From contig CAZGXM010000005.1 in NCBI GenBank assembly GCA_964529795.1, positions 12,602 to 76,601 on the forward strand: a DNA stretch of 64,000 bases. Reading direction: 5' to 3'. Position 1 is the stretch's first letter. Every line of letters starts with the position of its first letter. Under the pieces are notes generated by a model. That model saw only the letters and a program-made list of their open reading frames with translations, was not told the origin of the DNA and did no database searches. This document shows positions 41,902-51,474 of this stretch, in pieces. The position numbers and the translations under genes are program-made. The DNA comes from CAZGXM01 sp964529795. Its GTDB lineage: Bacteria > Bacillota > JADQBR01.

Positions 41902-43281
41902 TTATCTTTTAAGTATTGACCCGAGGGTGGTTTTGGCGCTGCCGAAGGCGATGTTCACAAAACCCCTGTACCTGGAAAGGATGTCCTCCAGGGCATCCGC
42001 CACATAGTCCAAGTCCTCGTAAGCAACGGTCAGCGGCGGCTGCAGGCGGATGACGTTGGGGTTGTTCAGGGTAAAGTTGGTAATCACTTTATGCCTGTTC
42101 AGCAGTTCGCCCTGCACCAGGGCGCCGGTGTATTCGCGGGCCAGTTTGTCCAGTGCGCCGCCAGTGAGCTTGTCAATGAAGCCTTTGTGCCGGTTGAACT
42201 CCAGACCAATCATCAGGCCCCTGCCCCGCACCTCTTTCAGCAGCGGGTATTTGTCCTGCATGGGTTTGAGCCTGTCCAGCAGGTACTGTCCCTTTTCCCG
42301 GGCCTGGAAGGCCAGGTCTTCTTCCACCAGGATGTTTACCGCCGCAAGGCCGGCAGCGGCGGCAAAGGTATTTCCTCCAAAGGTTGAGGTATGCAGTAAA
42401 TACGTATCCATACCGCCATAGGCCTTGTTCCAGATCTCCCTGGTGGTGCAGAAGGCACCGATGGGTACCATGCTGCCGCTTAAGGCCTTGGCGATACACA
42501 TGATATCCGGGGCCACATTTTCGTGCTCACAGGCAAAGTTATACCCCGTCCGCCCCAGGCCGGTTTGGATTTCATCCATAATAAGGTAGGTATCGTACCT
42601 GTCGCATAAATCCCTGACTGCCTTGAGGTAGCCGTCGGGCGGGACGACCACGCCGCCCTCTCCTTGAATGGGTTCGAGGATAACAGCCGCAATGTCCCCT
42701 TTGTACATTTCCCTTTCCAGGGCATCCGGGTCGCCGTAGGGTACCTGCAGGCACTCGGGTACCAGTGGCTCAAAGGGTTTTTGATAACTTTCCTTGCCGG
42801 TCAGGGACAGGGAACCCATGGACTTACCGTGGAAAGACCCCTTGGTGGAAATCAGCTTCTTTCTCCCGCTGGCAATCCGGGCCAGCTTTATTGCCCCCTC
42901 CACCGCCTCGGTACCGCTGTTGCCAAAATAAAAATGCTGCAGCTCACCGGGCATGATTTCCGCCAGGTTATGGGCCAGGGCGGCGCTGACGGCATTTAAA
43001 TTTACCTGGAGAAAGTTGGGCAGTTTCTTAACCCTGTCCAGTGCTTCTCTGATTTTGGGGTGGTTGTGCCCGAAAGAAAGGGCGCCAAATGAACCGAGAA
43101 AGTCCAGATACCTTTCACCGTTTTCATCCCAGACATATGTACCCTCCGCCCTGACAAACCGCCGGTCGTAATTAAGAAGCAGCGTCATCTGGGCCAGCAC
43201 CGGGTTGAGGTGGTCCTTGTATTCCTGCCGCACTTTCTTAATATCCCAGCTTAAAGCCTCATCCAGTGTAATCATATTCAT
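41902..43281 (-). CDS. Putrescine-type class III aminotransferase (PatA-like)
   Basis: A 459-residue PLP enzyme, the length of putrescine aminotransferases. Features: FGNSGTEAVEGAIKLAR, SFHGKSMGSLSLTG, IMDEIQTGLGRTG and the Schiff-base Lys in CIAKALSGSMVPIGA. The N-terminal extension before the PLP domain (LDEALSWDIKKVRQEYKDHLNP) is typical of the PatA group. ATG at 43281 follows GGGGAG; longer frames are not supported. It would convert putrescine to 4-aminobutanal with 2-oxoglutarate, or act on another omega-amino compound such as an acetylornithine relative. It lies between two cytochrome genes but has its own terminator. Confidence 0.87.
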   Translation of the reverse strand: MNMITLDEALSWDIKKVRQEYKDHLNPVLAQMTLLLNYDRRFVRAEGTYVWDENGERYLDFLGSFGALSFGHNHPKIREALDRVKKLPNFLQVNLNAVSAALAHNLAEIMPGELQHFYFGNSGTEAVEGAIKLARIASGRKKLISTKGSFHGKSMGSLSLTGKESYQKPFEPLVPECLQVPYGDPDALEREMYKGDIAAVILEPIQGEGGVVVPPDGYLKAVRDLCDRYDTYLIMDEIQTGLGRTGYNFACEHENVAPDIMCIAKALSGSMVPIGAFCTTREIWNKAYGGMDTYLLHTSTFGGNTFAAAAGLAAVNILVEEDLAFQAREKGQYLLDRLKPMQDKYPLLKEVRGRGLMIGLEFNRHKGFIDKLTGGALDKLAREYTGALVQGELLNRHKVITNFTLNNPNVIRLQPPLTVAYEDLDYVADALEDILSRYRGFVNIAFGSAKTTLGSILKR

Positions 43282-43384
43282 AGCAAAACACTCCCCATCT
43301 GCATTAAATATACCTTTAATATCTATTTCCACCCGTCGGAAAATAATTCCTCCTTTTGCCCATTCCCATAATCCCATAAATCGA

Positions 43385-43417
43385 AACAAGGTGCCGGGAA
43401 AGTCCCGACACCTTGTT
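43385..43417 (-). terminator. Terminator of the 12-heme cytochrome gene
   Basis: A 15-base arm on each side (AACAAGGTGCCGGGA and TCCCGACACCTTGTT, one mismatch) around AAG. The stem lies 18 bases past the stop. Confidence 0.8.
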
Positions 43418-43434
43418 GGTGTTGCGGTTACTGC

Positions 43435-46362
43435 TTAGTCTAAGGATGGGTTGTCTATCGGAGTACCAGACTCGGTATATTGATAGTCTTCCTTGAATAC
43501 GTGGCTGCGGATGTCGCCGCCGCCGTTGGTTTCACCATTGCTGTAAATCTGAGCACTCTTGGCAACAAACGGCATGTAGGCATCAATATTCACCGCTTGG
43601 CCGTGGCAGGTAGCACAGAGAGCATCTGCCCTTGCCTTCAGCTGCTTGGCATCGATCAACTTGTGAGAATCGTGGCAACTGGAGCAGCTGAGGATAGGCC
43701 CGCCAGCAGCTTGATAATGTCCTGACTGGATAAAGTCAATGTACTGCTGGTGGTGTCCCTTTGAAGTGTTGTCCGCCCAGAGCTTGGTTGTATCCACCAG
43801 CTCCATACCGGCAGTTTCACTGGAGTAGGTGCTGCCGTCAGCTTCGTAGGTGGTATAACTGAAGGTACCAGAGTCATAAAGATCAATCTTGTAGTAACGG
43901 TTGATGGAGTACTCCGTACCGGGCAGCCAGCCGTAAGTGTCACCACGGCCTGCAGTGCTCTTGCCGCGGATGTGGCAGCTGCCGCAGACGTCGGTCTGCT
44001 GTCCCAGGGGCATTTCAGCCGGGTTGATGATGTTTTCAGCAGTGGGGAACTCCGCGTGATTCTTGCCGGGTCCGTGGCAGGCTTCGCAGCCAACACCCTG
44101 CTCCTTGTAGTACTGCTCAGAAGTCAGCGGGTCAAATCCCGCTGCCGGCGCCACTCCGGACTGGGTCACGTCAAGACCGGTAGCATGGCAGCTACCGCAC
44201 TTGTCGGTCCAGTTTCTGTACGGGTCTTTAGAGCCATGGTAATCTACCCAGCCTTGGCCGGTCCCGTCACCATACAGGTCAGTGTTAAACTGGATTATAC
44301 CGGTAGCCACGACCAGGCCGTCTGCTGCAGGCGCTCCGGCTTCAGCCACACTGGCATCATATATTTCCTTATCCTTACCACTGGAGTTATTGGCAGAATT
44401 ATACGCAAATACATATCTCTGCTTCCACTTGCCGCCCAGTACATAGTCAACGTCGTTGGGATACAGGTCGGACGTAGCCATGTCGTTTTCATTCCAGCGT
44501 GCCATCGCTTCAGGCCTGATGCTGGTGAAAGCGTAATAAACAGCGCCTCCGTCTATTGCCGCCTGTGCATCTGTGGTGTTGCCATACAGACCGACGTTTA
44601 CTAAATCGGCAGCGGTTGCAACTCTCTTCTCAACCGGCATAATCTTCTTGGCGTGTAAAGTTTCGTCCAGCCACTCTTGCAGCTCGGTATCGCTCCAGTA
44701 AATGTCAGTATTTCTTACCAGATTAGCAGCTTGAGTATTGGCCGCCCAGTTGTTGTATACTGCTTCAGTTACAACTGTTACAAAGTCATCTTTCCAGTAC
44801 TTCTGATATTCTGCTGCATAGTCTGCGTGGCAGTTGGCGCAGGTCTGGGAACCGACATAGAGGTCCTTGGAGATGTCGCCAGTCTTGCTGAGAGTACCAT
44901 CAGGCTGAATCTCCAGCGCAGCGGATACCAGCTTGCCGTTGGCGTCAATCTGATAACCTGCCGGGAAGTAAGCTTCGCCGTTCTTGGTCTGGGTATCGGG
45001 AGTTACAGCAGCCTGACCGGAGAGTACAGCATAACCTTCGTTACCTTCGCCCTTACTGTGGCAGGTCTCGCATACGCCCATGTTGGGCTTACGCTTCAAT
45101 GCGGAAGAGCCGGCGATTTCCTTCAATTGGGCAAGGGCGAATTCCCCGCTGCCGCTCGGGCCTACAGTACGGTCCCAGTAATCCTGGTTAGTACCGTGAG
45201 CCACGTGGCAGGTCTCGCAAGTTACCCGATAGTTCTCTTCGAAATCAAGACCGGGCTCGTCAGCATGCCAGTTCATACCCACCTGGTGACGGTAAGCTTC
45301 GGAATATTTACCGGTAAGCGTTTCGGCGGAGCCCTCTGCTGTGAATGCGGAAGTATTATAGTCAGTGTGGCAGGCACCGCAGAAGTTGTTCAGACCGGAT
45401 ATGTGCGTCACACTTTCGTTGGCCTGGAGGTAATTGTCAATATCCATTTTCACCTGAATTGCCGGTGTGCCGTAAACCCTGTCAGCAGCATCGTCGGATA
45501 GGTCTACACCGCTAATAACGGTATAACCGGCGCTGTTGTCAACAGTGGCGCCCCAGGACTTGGACCCGTCATCATAAACATTTGCGCCATAGGGGTACCC
45601 CTTGATCAACAGTGCGGGTTCGCCTTCAAAGTACACCTTATAACCTACACCGGCTTCATAAACCAACCCGGTCGTGGTTGCGTCAACGGTTGCTGTGTAA
45701 GCAAACCCACCGGCGGGTTTTCTTAATGTAGCCGCTCCGTTGGGGTCCGGATTGAGAATACGGGCGTTACCACCCTGGCCGTGCGGGCTGTGGCAGCTCT
45801 GGCAACCAAATTCAGCTTGCCATGCTGTAACCGTTTTGCCATATTCCGTTGTTCCGGTTTCAGCAACTGCTGACCCACCGGGGGCCGCCGAGATGTTCAG
45901 AGCACCGGTGACATTGTGGTTTGACCCAAAGGCTTCGGTACCATTTCCGAACATGCCACCAAAGGTAGCTTTGCCGGTGCTACCGATGAGACCTTCCTGT
46001 ACGTTATAAGTGGTAGTTACAGTACCGTCATGACATGCCATACAGGTATCATACGCACTATACCACTGTAACAATGATGCCCCTACCGCGGTGTGTGTAG
46101 CATGGCAGGAAGCACAAGCGTCGGTATCTTTGGTGTAGTTGGTATGGATACGGTAATTTTCGGGGTTAGCTTCATTAGGAAGATAGATTTCATAGGGATA
46201 GTCTGTAGCATTGTCATAAGTGTACTGTTTGACTGTTGGCAGGTATGATGCCACATCGTCATTAACGGGTCCGACTTTGACCTGCGCCGCAAATGCCGCT
46301 GTTGCAAAGACAAATGTCAGCAGCACTGCCAGGCCGACAATAATTGCAAGCCTCTTAGACAC
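43435..46362 (-). CDS. Secreted dodecaheme c-type cytochrome
   Basis: A 975-residue exported protein with a signal peptide (hydrophobic core ~5-20, cleavage near AAFAA) and twelve CxxCH motifs: CASCH, CMACH, CQSCH, CGACH, CETCH, CETCH, CANCH, CGSCH, CEACH, CGSCH, CSSCH, CATCH. The last six, from VGSQTCANCH on, follow the module of the octaheme lipoprotein and end in GGDIRSH; the N-terminal half is unique. A GTG at 46362 follows GGGAGG. No lipobox or LPXTG anchor seen. It probably carries electrons across the cell wall. An unusually long leader (over 200 bases) with strong hairpins precedes it. Confidence 0.92.
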   Translation of the reverse strand: MSKRLAIIVGLAVLLTFVFATAAFAAQVKVGPVNDDVASYLPTVKQYTYDNATDYPYEIYLPNEANPENYRIHTNYTKDTDACASCHATHTAVGASLLQWYSAYDTCMACHDGTVTTTYNVQEGLIGSTGKATFGGMFGNGTEAFGSNHNVTGALNISAAPGGSAVAETGTTEYGKTVTAWQAEFGCQSCHSPHGQGGNARILNPDPNGAATLRKPAGGFAYTATVDATTTGLVYEAGVGYKVYFEGEPALLIKGYPYGANVYDDGSKSWGATVDNSAGYTVISGVDLSDDAADRVYGTPAIQVKMDIDNYLQANESVTHISGLNNFCGACHTDYNTSAFTAEGSAETLTGKYSEAYRHQVGMNWHADEPGLDFEENYRVTCETCHVAHGTNQDYWDRTVGPSGSGEFALAQLKEIAGSSALKRKPNMGVCETCHSKGEGNEGYAVLSGQAAVTPDTQTKNGEAYFPAGYQIDANGKLVSAALEIQPDGTLSKTGDISKDLYVGSQTCANCHADYAAEYQKYWKDDFVTVVTEAVYNNWAANTQAANLVRNTDIYWSDTELQEWLDETLHAKKIMPVEKRVATAADLVNVGLYGNTTDAQAAIDGGAVYYAFTSIRPEAMARWNENDMATSDLYPNDVDYVLGGKWKQRYVFAYNSANNSSGKDKEIYDASVAEAGAPAADGLVVATGIIQFNTDLYGDGTGQGWVDYHGSKDPYRNWTDKCGSCHATGLDVTQSGVAPAAGFDPLTSEQYYKEQGVGCEACHGPGKNHAEFPTAENIINPAEMPLGQQTDVCGSCHIRGKSTAGRGDTYGWLPGTEYSINRYYKIDLYDSGTFSYTTYEADGSTYSSETAGMELVDTTKLWADNTSKGHHQQYIDFIQSGHYQAAGGPILSCSSCHDSHKLIDAKQLKARADALCATCHGQAVNIDAYMPFVAKSAQIYSNGETNGGGDIRSHVFKEDYQYTESGTPIDNPSLD

Positions 46363-46505
46363 TATATTTCCTCCCTTCAAATCTTAAGTGCATGTTCTTC
46401 CCCTCGTCCCGCCTTCACCCCCTTTCCCGGGCGGATTGAACATGAAGCACTTTTTATGGTGAGCGGTACGGACCGCTTGCACCCTTTGGCATTTACCTGG
46501 CGATT

Positions 46506-46543
46506 GGAAGGCGCACCGGCACCACGGTGGCGGTGCGCCTTCC
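46506..46543 (-). promoter_or_regulatory. Strong hairpin in the leader of the 12-heme cytochrome gene
   Basis: GGAAGGCGCACCG pairs with CGGTGCGCCTTCC (13 bp), with more pairing in the loop. No T tract follows. A second hairpin GCGGT-CCGT-ACCGC lies downstream at ~46463-46476. It may be a stabiliser or a sensor; I cannot match it to a known riboswitch. Confidence 0.55.
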
Positions 46544-46674
46544 CCCCATTTCAACCTGTGCAATCAGGGAGATATTTTCAAAGAACAAACTATCTGGTCA
46601 CATGACAATTGCCCCGGCATGCGGGGTTTATTGTGAAATTTGTCACTTTTTGGCGATAAAAGAGCTTTAAAAAA

Positions 46675-46710
46675 AGGAGCCCGCCAACTTGCTTACTGTT
46701 ACCGGCTCCT
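46675..46710 (-). terminator. Terminator of the first two-component operon
   Basis: AGGAGCC and GGCTCCT form the stem with a 22-base loop, followed by seven T on the minus strand. Confidence 0.7.
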
Positions 46711-47058
46711 GCCAAGCCGGCTATCCTTATGAAATCTATTTGCCCAATGAGCATGCCAGCGGGAACTACAGTATTCACCTGTAATAAGGGTACCAGTTGG
46801 GGCGAGGAAATTCTTGAGGCGAATCACCCGAAATGGGACAGGCTGTTTTTACTTATTTCGAGGGTATTTATTAGCAGGCAGACTTCCAGGAAATGCGGGC
46901 TGTTTTTCTATAATTTTGCAATGGAATTTATCCGTGTTTTCAGTGATAAATGACACTGTCCTCTTTCCCGGTTTTGTCAGAAAATAGTTGCAGGCCGACC
47001 GGTCCGTTTCCATGGACCAATCGGCCTGTCAATTTGTCATAATCAGGATATGACGAAA

Positions 47059-47712
47059 TTATTTACTACCTTGCAAGTAGCTGCGGTGTTCCACCGCAAA
47101 AGCAGCCGCCTCCGCCCGGTTGTGAAGGTTGAGCTTGCTCAGAATGGAACTGACATAATTTTTAATGGTCTTGGGGCTGAGAAACACTTCTGCCGCTATT
47201 TCATTATTGGTCTTCCCCGCGGCAATAAGCATGAGGATTTGCTTTTCCTTGTCGTTCAACAAATCAACACCATGAGACCTTTGTGGCGAGTTCTTCATCA
47301 GTTCCAGTACCCTGCCGGTAATAGCCGGGTCAAGCAGGGACTGGCCACGGGCCACTTTTTTAATGGAATCAATAAGTTCGTCGCTGGCGATCTGCTTGAG
47401 CAGGTAGCCGCTGGCACCGGCCACGATGGATGAAAGGATTGCTTCGTCGTCGGAATAAGAAGTAAGCATCAGGACTTTGATGCTTGGGCAGGCGTCTTTC
47501 AACTCCCGGCAGGCTTCCACCCCGCTGCCGTCGGGAAAGCGAATATCCATCAGCACCACGTCGGGACATTTTTCTTTAATTTCCGCTACGGCCCGCTGCG
47601 GGGATTCTTCCTCGCCCACCACTTCAATACCGGGCTCGTCCTTGAGAATGTAGCCCAGGCCCACCCGGACCATTTCATGGTCGTCCACTATCATCACTTT
47701 AATCCTGTCCAT
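47059..47712 (-). CDS. NarL/FixJ-type response regulator 1
   Basis: 217 residues. Receiver domain with DD at the acidic pocket, phospho-acceptor Asp in VVLMDIRFPDG, Thr in LMLTSYSDDE and Lys in GYLLKQI. The LuxR-type helix-turn-helix is at the C-terminus (LNDKEKQILMLIAAGKTNNEIA). ATG at 47712 follows GGAGG. Overlaps its kinase gene by 14 bases. Closely related to response regulator 2 (49287-49931), including the SGYLLKQI and SPKTIKNYVSSILSKL stretches. Probable targets are the cytochrome genes downstream, by position only. Confidence 0.92.
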   Translation of the reverse strand: MDRIKVMIVDDHEMVRVGLGYILKDEPGIEVVGEEESPQRAVAEIKEKCPDVVLMDIRFPDGSGVEACRELKDACPSIKVLMLTSYSDDEAILSSIVAGASGYLLKQIASDELIDSIKKVARGQSLLDPAITGRVLELMKNSPQRSHGVDLLNDKEKQILMLIAAGKTNNEIAAEVFLSPKTIKNYVSSILSKLNLHNRAEAAAFAVEHRSYLQGSK

Positions 47713-49123
47713 CCCCTTCACCTCCGTATAATATGCTCATCCTTATTTCGGTGCCTTTCCCCGGTGCAGACCGCAAATCAATTTTCCCACCCAGGGCCTT
47801 AACCCGTTCCATCATGTTGGCAATGCCCCGGTGTCTGTCCTGCTGTCTCACCGCCTCAGCAACATCAAAACCGCAGCCGTCATCCTTAATGGCTATCTCA
47901 ATAGTATCCTTCAGCAGGGAAACATTTACTAACACTTTGTTAGCTTTGGCATGACGCCGGACATTGTTCAACGCTTCCTTCACCACATGATAGATGTTCG
48001 CCCTTTGGTAAGGCGTCAATGCCGTGGTGCCGTTTTCGTTGTAGTTGAAAACCGGGTAAACGTCGGTGGTAATGGCAAATTCATTGATTAACTCCAGCAG
48101 GCTGTGCCGCAGCTTGATGTCCTGGAAGTAGATTTGCTGCAGGTCCATAATGTATGAGCGGACATCCTTGATGGTATCGTTCAGTTTTGTCACTGCATAC
48201 TCCAACAGTTCCGTCGCCGGGTGGTCCGGGGTGCCCGCCAGCAGCCGCCGGCTGCGCTCCAGAGTAAGGCCAATACCGTACAGGGATTGGATGGTGCCGT
48301 CATGAATTTCCCGGCTGATCCTGCCCCTTTCCGCGGAAATTGCCTCCCGCCGTTCCGCTTCTTCCATGCGCTTCCGCCGCTCCACATCAAAGAGTTCAAG
48401 ACTTCTGATAATGTTGACACCTATGCCGATGCCGGCAACAAAGCGAACAATCTGTACAGGTACTCTGGTAGCAGCAATAAAGGTATCATAGTTCACTATA
48501 TTGGCGGGAAAAAAGTTGGCCTTGGGGACCACCAACCCGGTAAAAATGCCATATACAGCCAAGAAGACGGCGCCCCAGCGCATGTGCTGAATAAGTATTG
48601 GAATATTAAGCCGCTCAAAATCCTTACTCTGCTTGAAAAATGCGTAGGCTGCCACCAAACCCGCCGGAAAGCCCAGGAAGTACCGTGACAGTGCATTGCT
48701 GGCACTTAACCAGGCATCAAAATCGGTGGAAGTCCTGATGGCAAAAATAAATCCAAACCACAAAGTCAGTATGCCAACGGGCAACAACGTTACCCAGCTA
48801 TTTTTCTTTAATACTACTTTCAGTCCAAAAACAAACAAATACACGTAGGAGACGGTGAGTATCATGTAAGCTATCAGGCGCAAATTATCATAAGCCGCAG
48901 GAGATATGTTTGGCTTGTGCAGCGGTAAAAATGCGGGGGCCCAGTCCGCCAGGCCGTGCAACAGCGCAAAAACCGCAAACAGGCGAATGAACTTGGCCAG
49001 TTTGAACTGGCTGGACTCGACGTTTTTTACCAGGATGGCAAAACCGGTGAGGACATAAACCAGACCATATACAAAAAAGATAAGTTGCAGATTGTTGTGA
49101 TAAAACGCTACCATGTCCCACAT
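47699..49123 (-). CDS. NarX/DegS-type sensor histidine kinase 1 with seven-helix membrane input domain
   Basis: 474 residues. The N-terminal ~240 hold about seven membrane segments. The dimerisation/H-box reads SREIHDGTIQSLYGIG (His ~284), and the catalytic domain has VKEALNNVRRHAKA (N box) and IKDDGCGFD (G1 box). It autophosphorylates on His and passes phosphate to the co-encoded NarL-type regulator. The membrane domain has no periplasmic loop of size, so it likely senses a membrane or redox cue. Paralogue of the kinase at 49924-51345. Confidence 0.92.
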   Translation of the reverse strand: MWDMVAFYHNNLQLIFFVYGLVYVLTGFAILVKNVESSQFKLAKFIRLFAVFALLHGLADWAPAFLPLHKPNISPAAYDNLRLIAYMILTVSYVYLFVFGLKVVLKKNSWVTLLPVGILTLWFGFIFAIRTSTDFDAWLSASNALSRYFLGFPAGLVAAYAFFKQSKDFERLNIPILIQHMRWGAVFLAVYGIFTGLVVPKANFFPANIVNYDTFIAATRVPVQIVRFVAGIGIGVNIIRSLELFDVERRKRMEEAERREAISAERGRISREIHDGTIQSLYGIGLTLERSRRLLAGTPDHPATELLEYAVTKLNDTIKDVRSYIMDLQQIYFQDIKLRHSLLELINEFAITTDVYPVFNYNENGTTALTPYQRANIYHVVKEALNNVRRHAKANKVLVNVSLLKDTIEIAIKDDGCGFDVAEAVRQQDRHRGIANMMERVKALGGKIDLRSAPGKGTEIRMSILYGGEGDGQD

Positions 49124-49286
49124 AAAAACGCCCCCGGCTGTCAGTTTGTAAATGTTATTGCTTTCGACAAAACCTCATCTTTTCCTGCAGGGAATAGCCG
49201 GGAATACAAAAACCGGGGTCAACCGCCGGTAAAGGACTTGTCCTTCAGCGTTTCGACAGGAAACCGGGAAAAACAGCCGCAAAGTA

Positions 49287-49931
49287 CTAGAGCTTGAACC
49301 GGTGACGGACGGCAAAGGCGGCGGCCTCGGCCCGATTGCTCAGACCCAGCTTGGATAGAATATTGCTGACGTAGTTTTTGATGGTCTTATAACTGAGGAA
49401 CAGTTCCTCGGCGATTTCCTTGTTGGTCTTTCCCTCGGCAATCAGCACCAGGATTTTCTTTTCCGTGTCATTTAATTCCTGAAGACCCGGCTGCTCGCAC
49501 TGGTCCGGGTTTTTTAACAGGCTGAGCACCCTGCCGGTGATGGACGGGTCCAGCATGGAATCACCGTGGTATACTCTTTCAATGGCCTCGACCAGCTTCT
49601 GCTTGCCGATCTGTTTCAAGACATAGCCGCTGGCGCCGGCCATAATGGAGGCCACAATGGCCTCGTCATCGGAGTAGGAGGAAAGCATCAACACCCTGAC
49701 GCTTTTGTCATCGGCAAGAATCTCCCGGCAGGCTTCAATACCGTTCCCCTCGGGAAACCGCACGTCCATCAGCACCACGTCCGGTTTGACGCGGGCTGCC
49801 ACTGCCACTGCCTCCTTGGGGTCCGCCGCCTCGCCCACCAGTTCCAGATTGTCCTGGGCTTCGATGATAAAACTCAGTCCCAGGCGCACCATCTCGTGGT
49901 CGTCCACAATCATTACCTTGATTTTAGTCAT
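49287..49931 (-). CDS. NarL/FixJ-type response regulator 2
   Basis: 214 residues with the same layout as regulator 1: VVLMDVRFPEG (phospho-Asp), LMLSSYSDDE, SGYVLKQI, and the LuxR-type helix-turn-helix LNDTEKKILVLIAEGKTNKEIAEELFLS. Phospho-switch Thr is Ser here. GAGG precedes the ATG, and the gene overlaps its kinase by eight bases. The tandem, near-identical pair implies local duplication. Confidence 0.92.
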   Translation of the reverse strand: MTKIKVMIVDDHEMVRLGLSFIIEAQDNLELVGEAADPKEAVAVAARVKPDVVLMDVRFPEGNGIEACREILADDKSVRVLMLSSYSDDEAIVASIMAGASGYVLKQIGKQKLVEAIERVYHGDSMLDPSITGRVLSLLKNPDQCEQPGLQELNDTEKKILVLIAEGKTNKEIAEELFLSYKTIKNYVSNILSKLGLSNRAEAAAFAVRHRFKL

Positions 49932-51345
49932 TACTATTACCTCCCTTGGGCACGGTTATTTTTATCTCAGTGCCCCTGCCAATCTCGCTGTCAATAGTAA
50001 GTTTGCCTTGTAATTCCTTAACTCTTTCAGCAATATTGCGCAAACCGTGACGGCTTGATTTGGCTTCGCCGGGATTAAATCCTCTGCCGTCATCCGCTAT
50101 CACCACGTCAACTTTGTCTCTTTTAACGTTTACTTCCAGCACCGCCCTTCTGGCCGCGGCATGCCGGCGGATGTTGTTTAACGCCTCACGGACAATGAAG
50201 TACAGGTGAGTACGCTGCTTGGGCGTCAGCTCCGGAGTGGTTTCCTCCCGGTAGATAAATTCAGGCAAGGTGCGGCTGGTGAGGCGGAAGTCCTGGATTA
50301 ATTCCTGCAGGTCCTTGCGCAGCGATGTCTCCCGAAAATGCAAGTGGCGTAAATTCATGATATAGGCGCGGATATCGGTGATGGTTTGGGCCAGCTTATC
50401 CACCGAATAATCCAGGTGCTCCTTAACGGGATTGTCTTTATCTTTTTCCAGTAGGGACTGGGCAAATTCCAACCGCAGGCCGATGCCGTACAGGGACTGG
50501 ATGGTCCCGTCATGTATCTCCCGGCTGATACGCTCCCTTTCTTTTAAAATGGCTTCCCGTCTTTCCGCTTCCTCCACCCGGCTGCGCTGTTCAATATCAA
50601 AAAGTTCCAGACTGCGGATAATATTCACCCCGATGCCGATACCTGCCACCATCCGCAAAATCTGCACCGGAATGCCGGTGGCTGCCAGAAAAGTATTGTA
50701 GTTAATGAGAGAGGCCGGGAAAAATTTGGCTTCAGGAACCACAATCCCGGTCAATAAGCCATAGACACCTAAAAACACGGCACCTACCCGCATCGCCCGG
50801 GTCAGGTGATATATTTCCAGGCGGTCAAATTCATCGGCCTGGCCCCAGAAGGCATATGCTCCCACCAGCCCCGCCGGCAAACCGAGAAAATAACGGGCAA
50901 AAGCGCTGGTAGCCACAATCCATTTCGTATAATCAGGATGAAGAGGGCGGACAGAAAGAGAAGCAACTAACCAAAACATAAAGATGAGTGCTGAAACCAC
51001 GATGTGCACCGGCCAGTCATACTTGCGGGCGAACGCCACCTTTAAACCAAAAACGAGCAAAAAAACGTACGAAAAGCTCAGCAAAATGTATCCCAAAGTA
51101 AACAGGACATCAAATTGGAGGGGTGTCAAAAATGGCCGCTGGTAAGGCACAAATGCCGCCGCCCAGTCCGCCAAACCATGAGTAAGGGAAAACCAGGCAA
51201 ACAATTTGATGTCCCTGCTTAAACTAAACTCACTGTGAGTTACATTTTTAATGAGAATGGCAAACCCCAAGAGAAAGTAAACCTGCCCGTAAACAGAAAA
51301 CACCACCAGGTTCTGCTGCTCAAAAAAAGTCTGAAGAAAATTCAT
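49924..51345 (-). CDS. NarX/DegS-type sensor histidine kinase 2 with seven-helix membrane input domain
   Basis: 473 residues; seven membrane segments in the first ~240, H-box SREIHDGTIQSLYGIGLRLEF, N box VREALNNIRRHAAA and G1 box IADDGRGFNP. It shares with kinase 1 unusual stretches in the membrane domain (SRYFLGFPAGLVAAYAF vs ARYFLGLPAGLVGAYAF; IGIGVNIIRSLELFD in both). ATG at 51345 follows GGGGG. Confidence 0.92.
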   Translation of the reverse strand: MNFLQTFFEQQNLVVFSVYGQVYFLLGFAILIKNVTHSEFSLSRDIKLFAWFSLTHGLADWAAAFVPYQRPFLTPLQFDVLFTLGYILLSFSYVFLLVFGLKVAFARKYDWPVHIVVSALIFMFWLVASLSVRPLHPDYTKWIVATSAFARYFLGLPAGLVGAYAFWGQADEFDRLEIYHLTRAMRVGAVFLGVYGLLTGIVVPEAKFFPASLINYNTFLAATGIPVQILRMVAGIGIGVNIIRSLELFDIEQRSRVEEAERREAILKERERISREIHDGTIQSLYGIGLRLEFAQSLLEKDKDNPVKEHLDYSVDKLAQTITDIRAYIMNLRHLHFRETSLRKDLQELIQDFRLTSRTLPEFIYREETTPELTPKQRTHLYFIVREALNNIRRHAAARRAVLEVNVKRDKVDVVIADDGRGFNPGEAKSSRHGLRNIAERVKELQGKLTIDSEIGRGTEIKITVPKGGNSND

Positions 51346-51443
51346 GTTCCCCCACCCACCGCCATCAATAATATGCATATCCATAAGAAAAGTTTCGACA
51401 AAGAGACGTATCCTCCTCTTTTTACCGGGTACGCATATTCCCG

Positions 51444-51453
51444 GGGGACGGTT
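51444..51453. repeat. GGGGACGGTT repeat copy
   Basis: Single end of the repeat described at 40199-40313, between kinase 2 and the thioesterase gene. Confidence 0.5.
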
Positions 51454-51474
51454 GCGGGCTGCCCCTGGTCAGGA

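Larger units (their letters stand above)
46381..47058. other. 678-base intergenic region: cytochrome leader and regulator terminator
   Basis: No supported gene. From the response regulator side: a hairpin at 46991-47028 (CAGGCCGA/TCGGCCTG), a terminator at 46675-46710, then the probable promoter and leader of the 12-heme gene with the hairpin at 46506-46543. Short open frames here lack ribosome sites. Confidence 0.65.

Noticed and set aside
46381..46600. c-di-GMP (GEMM) riboswitch in the cytochrome leader
   Set aside because: The GEMM core segments and tetraloop receptor could not be found.
46729..46953. Plus-strand frame of 74 codons in the intergenic region
   Set aside because: No ribosome site, no family resemblance, and it lies over a terminator.
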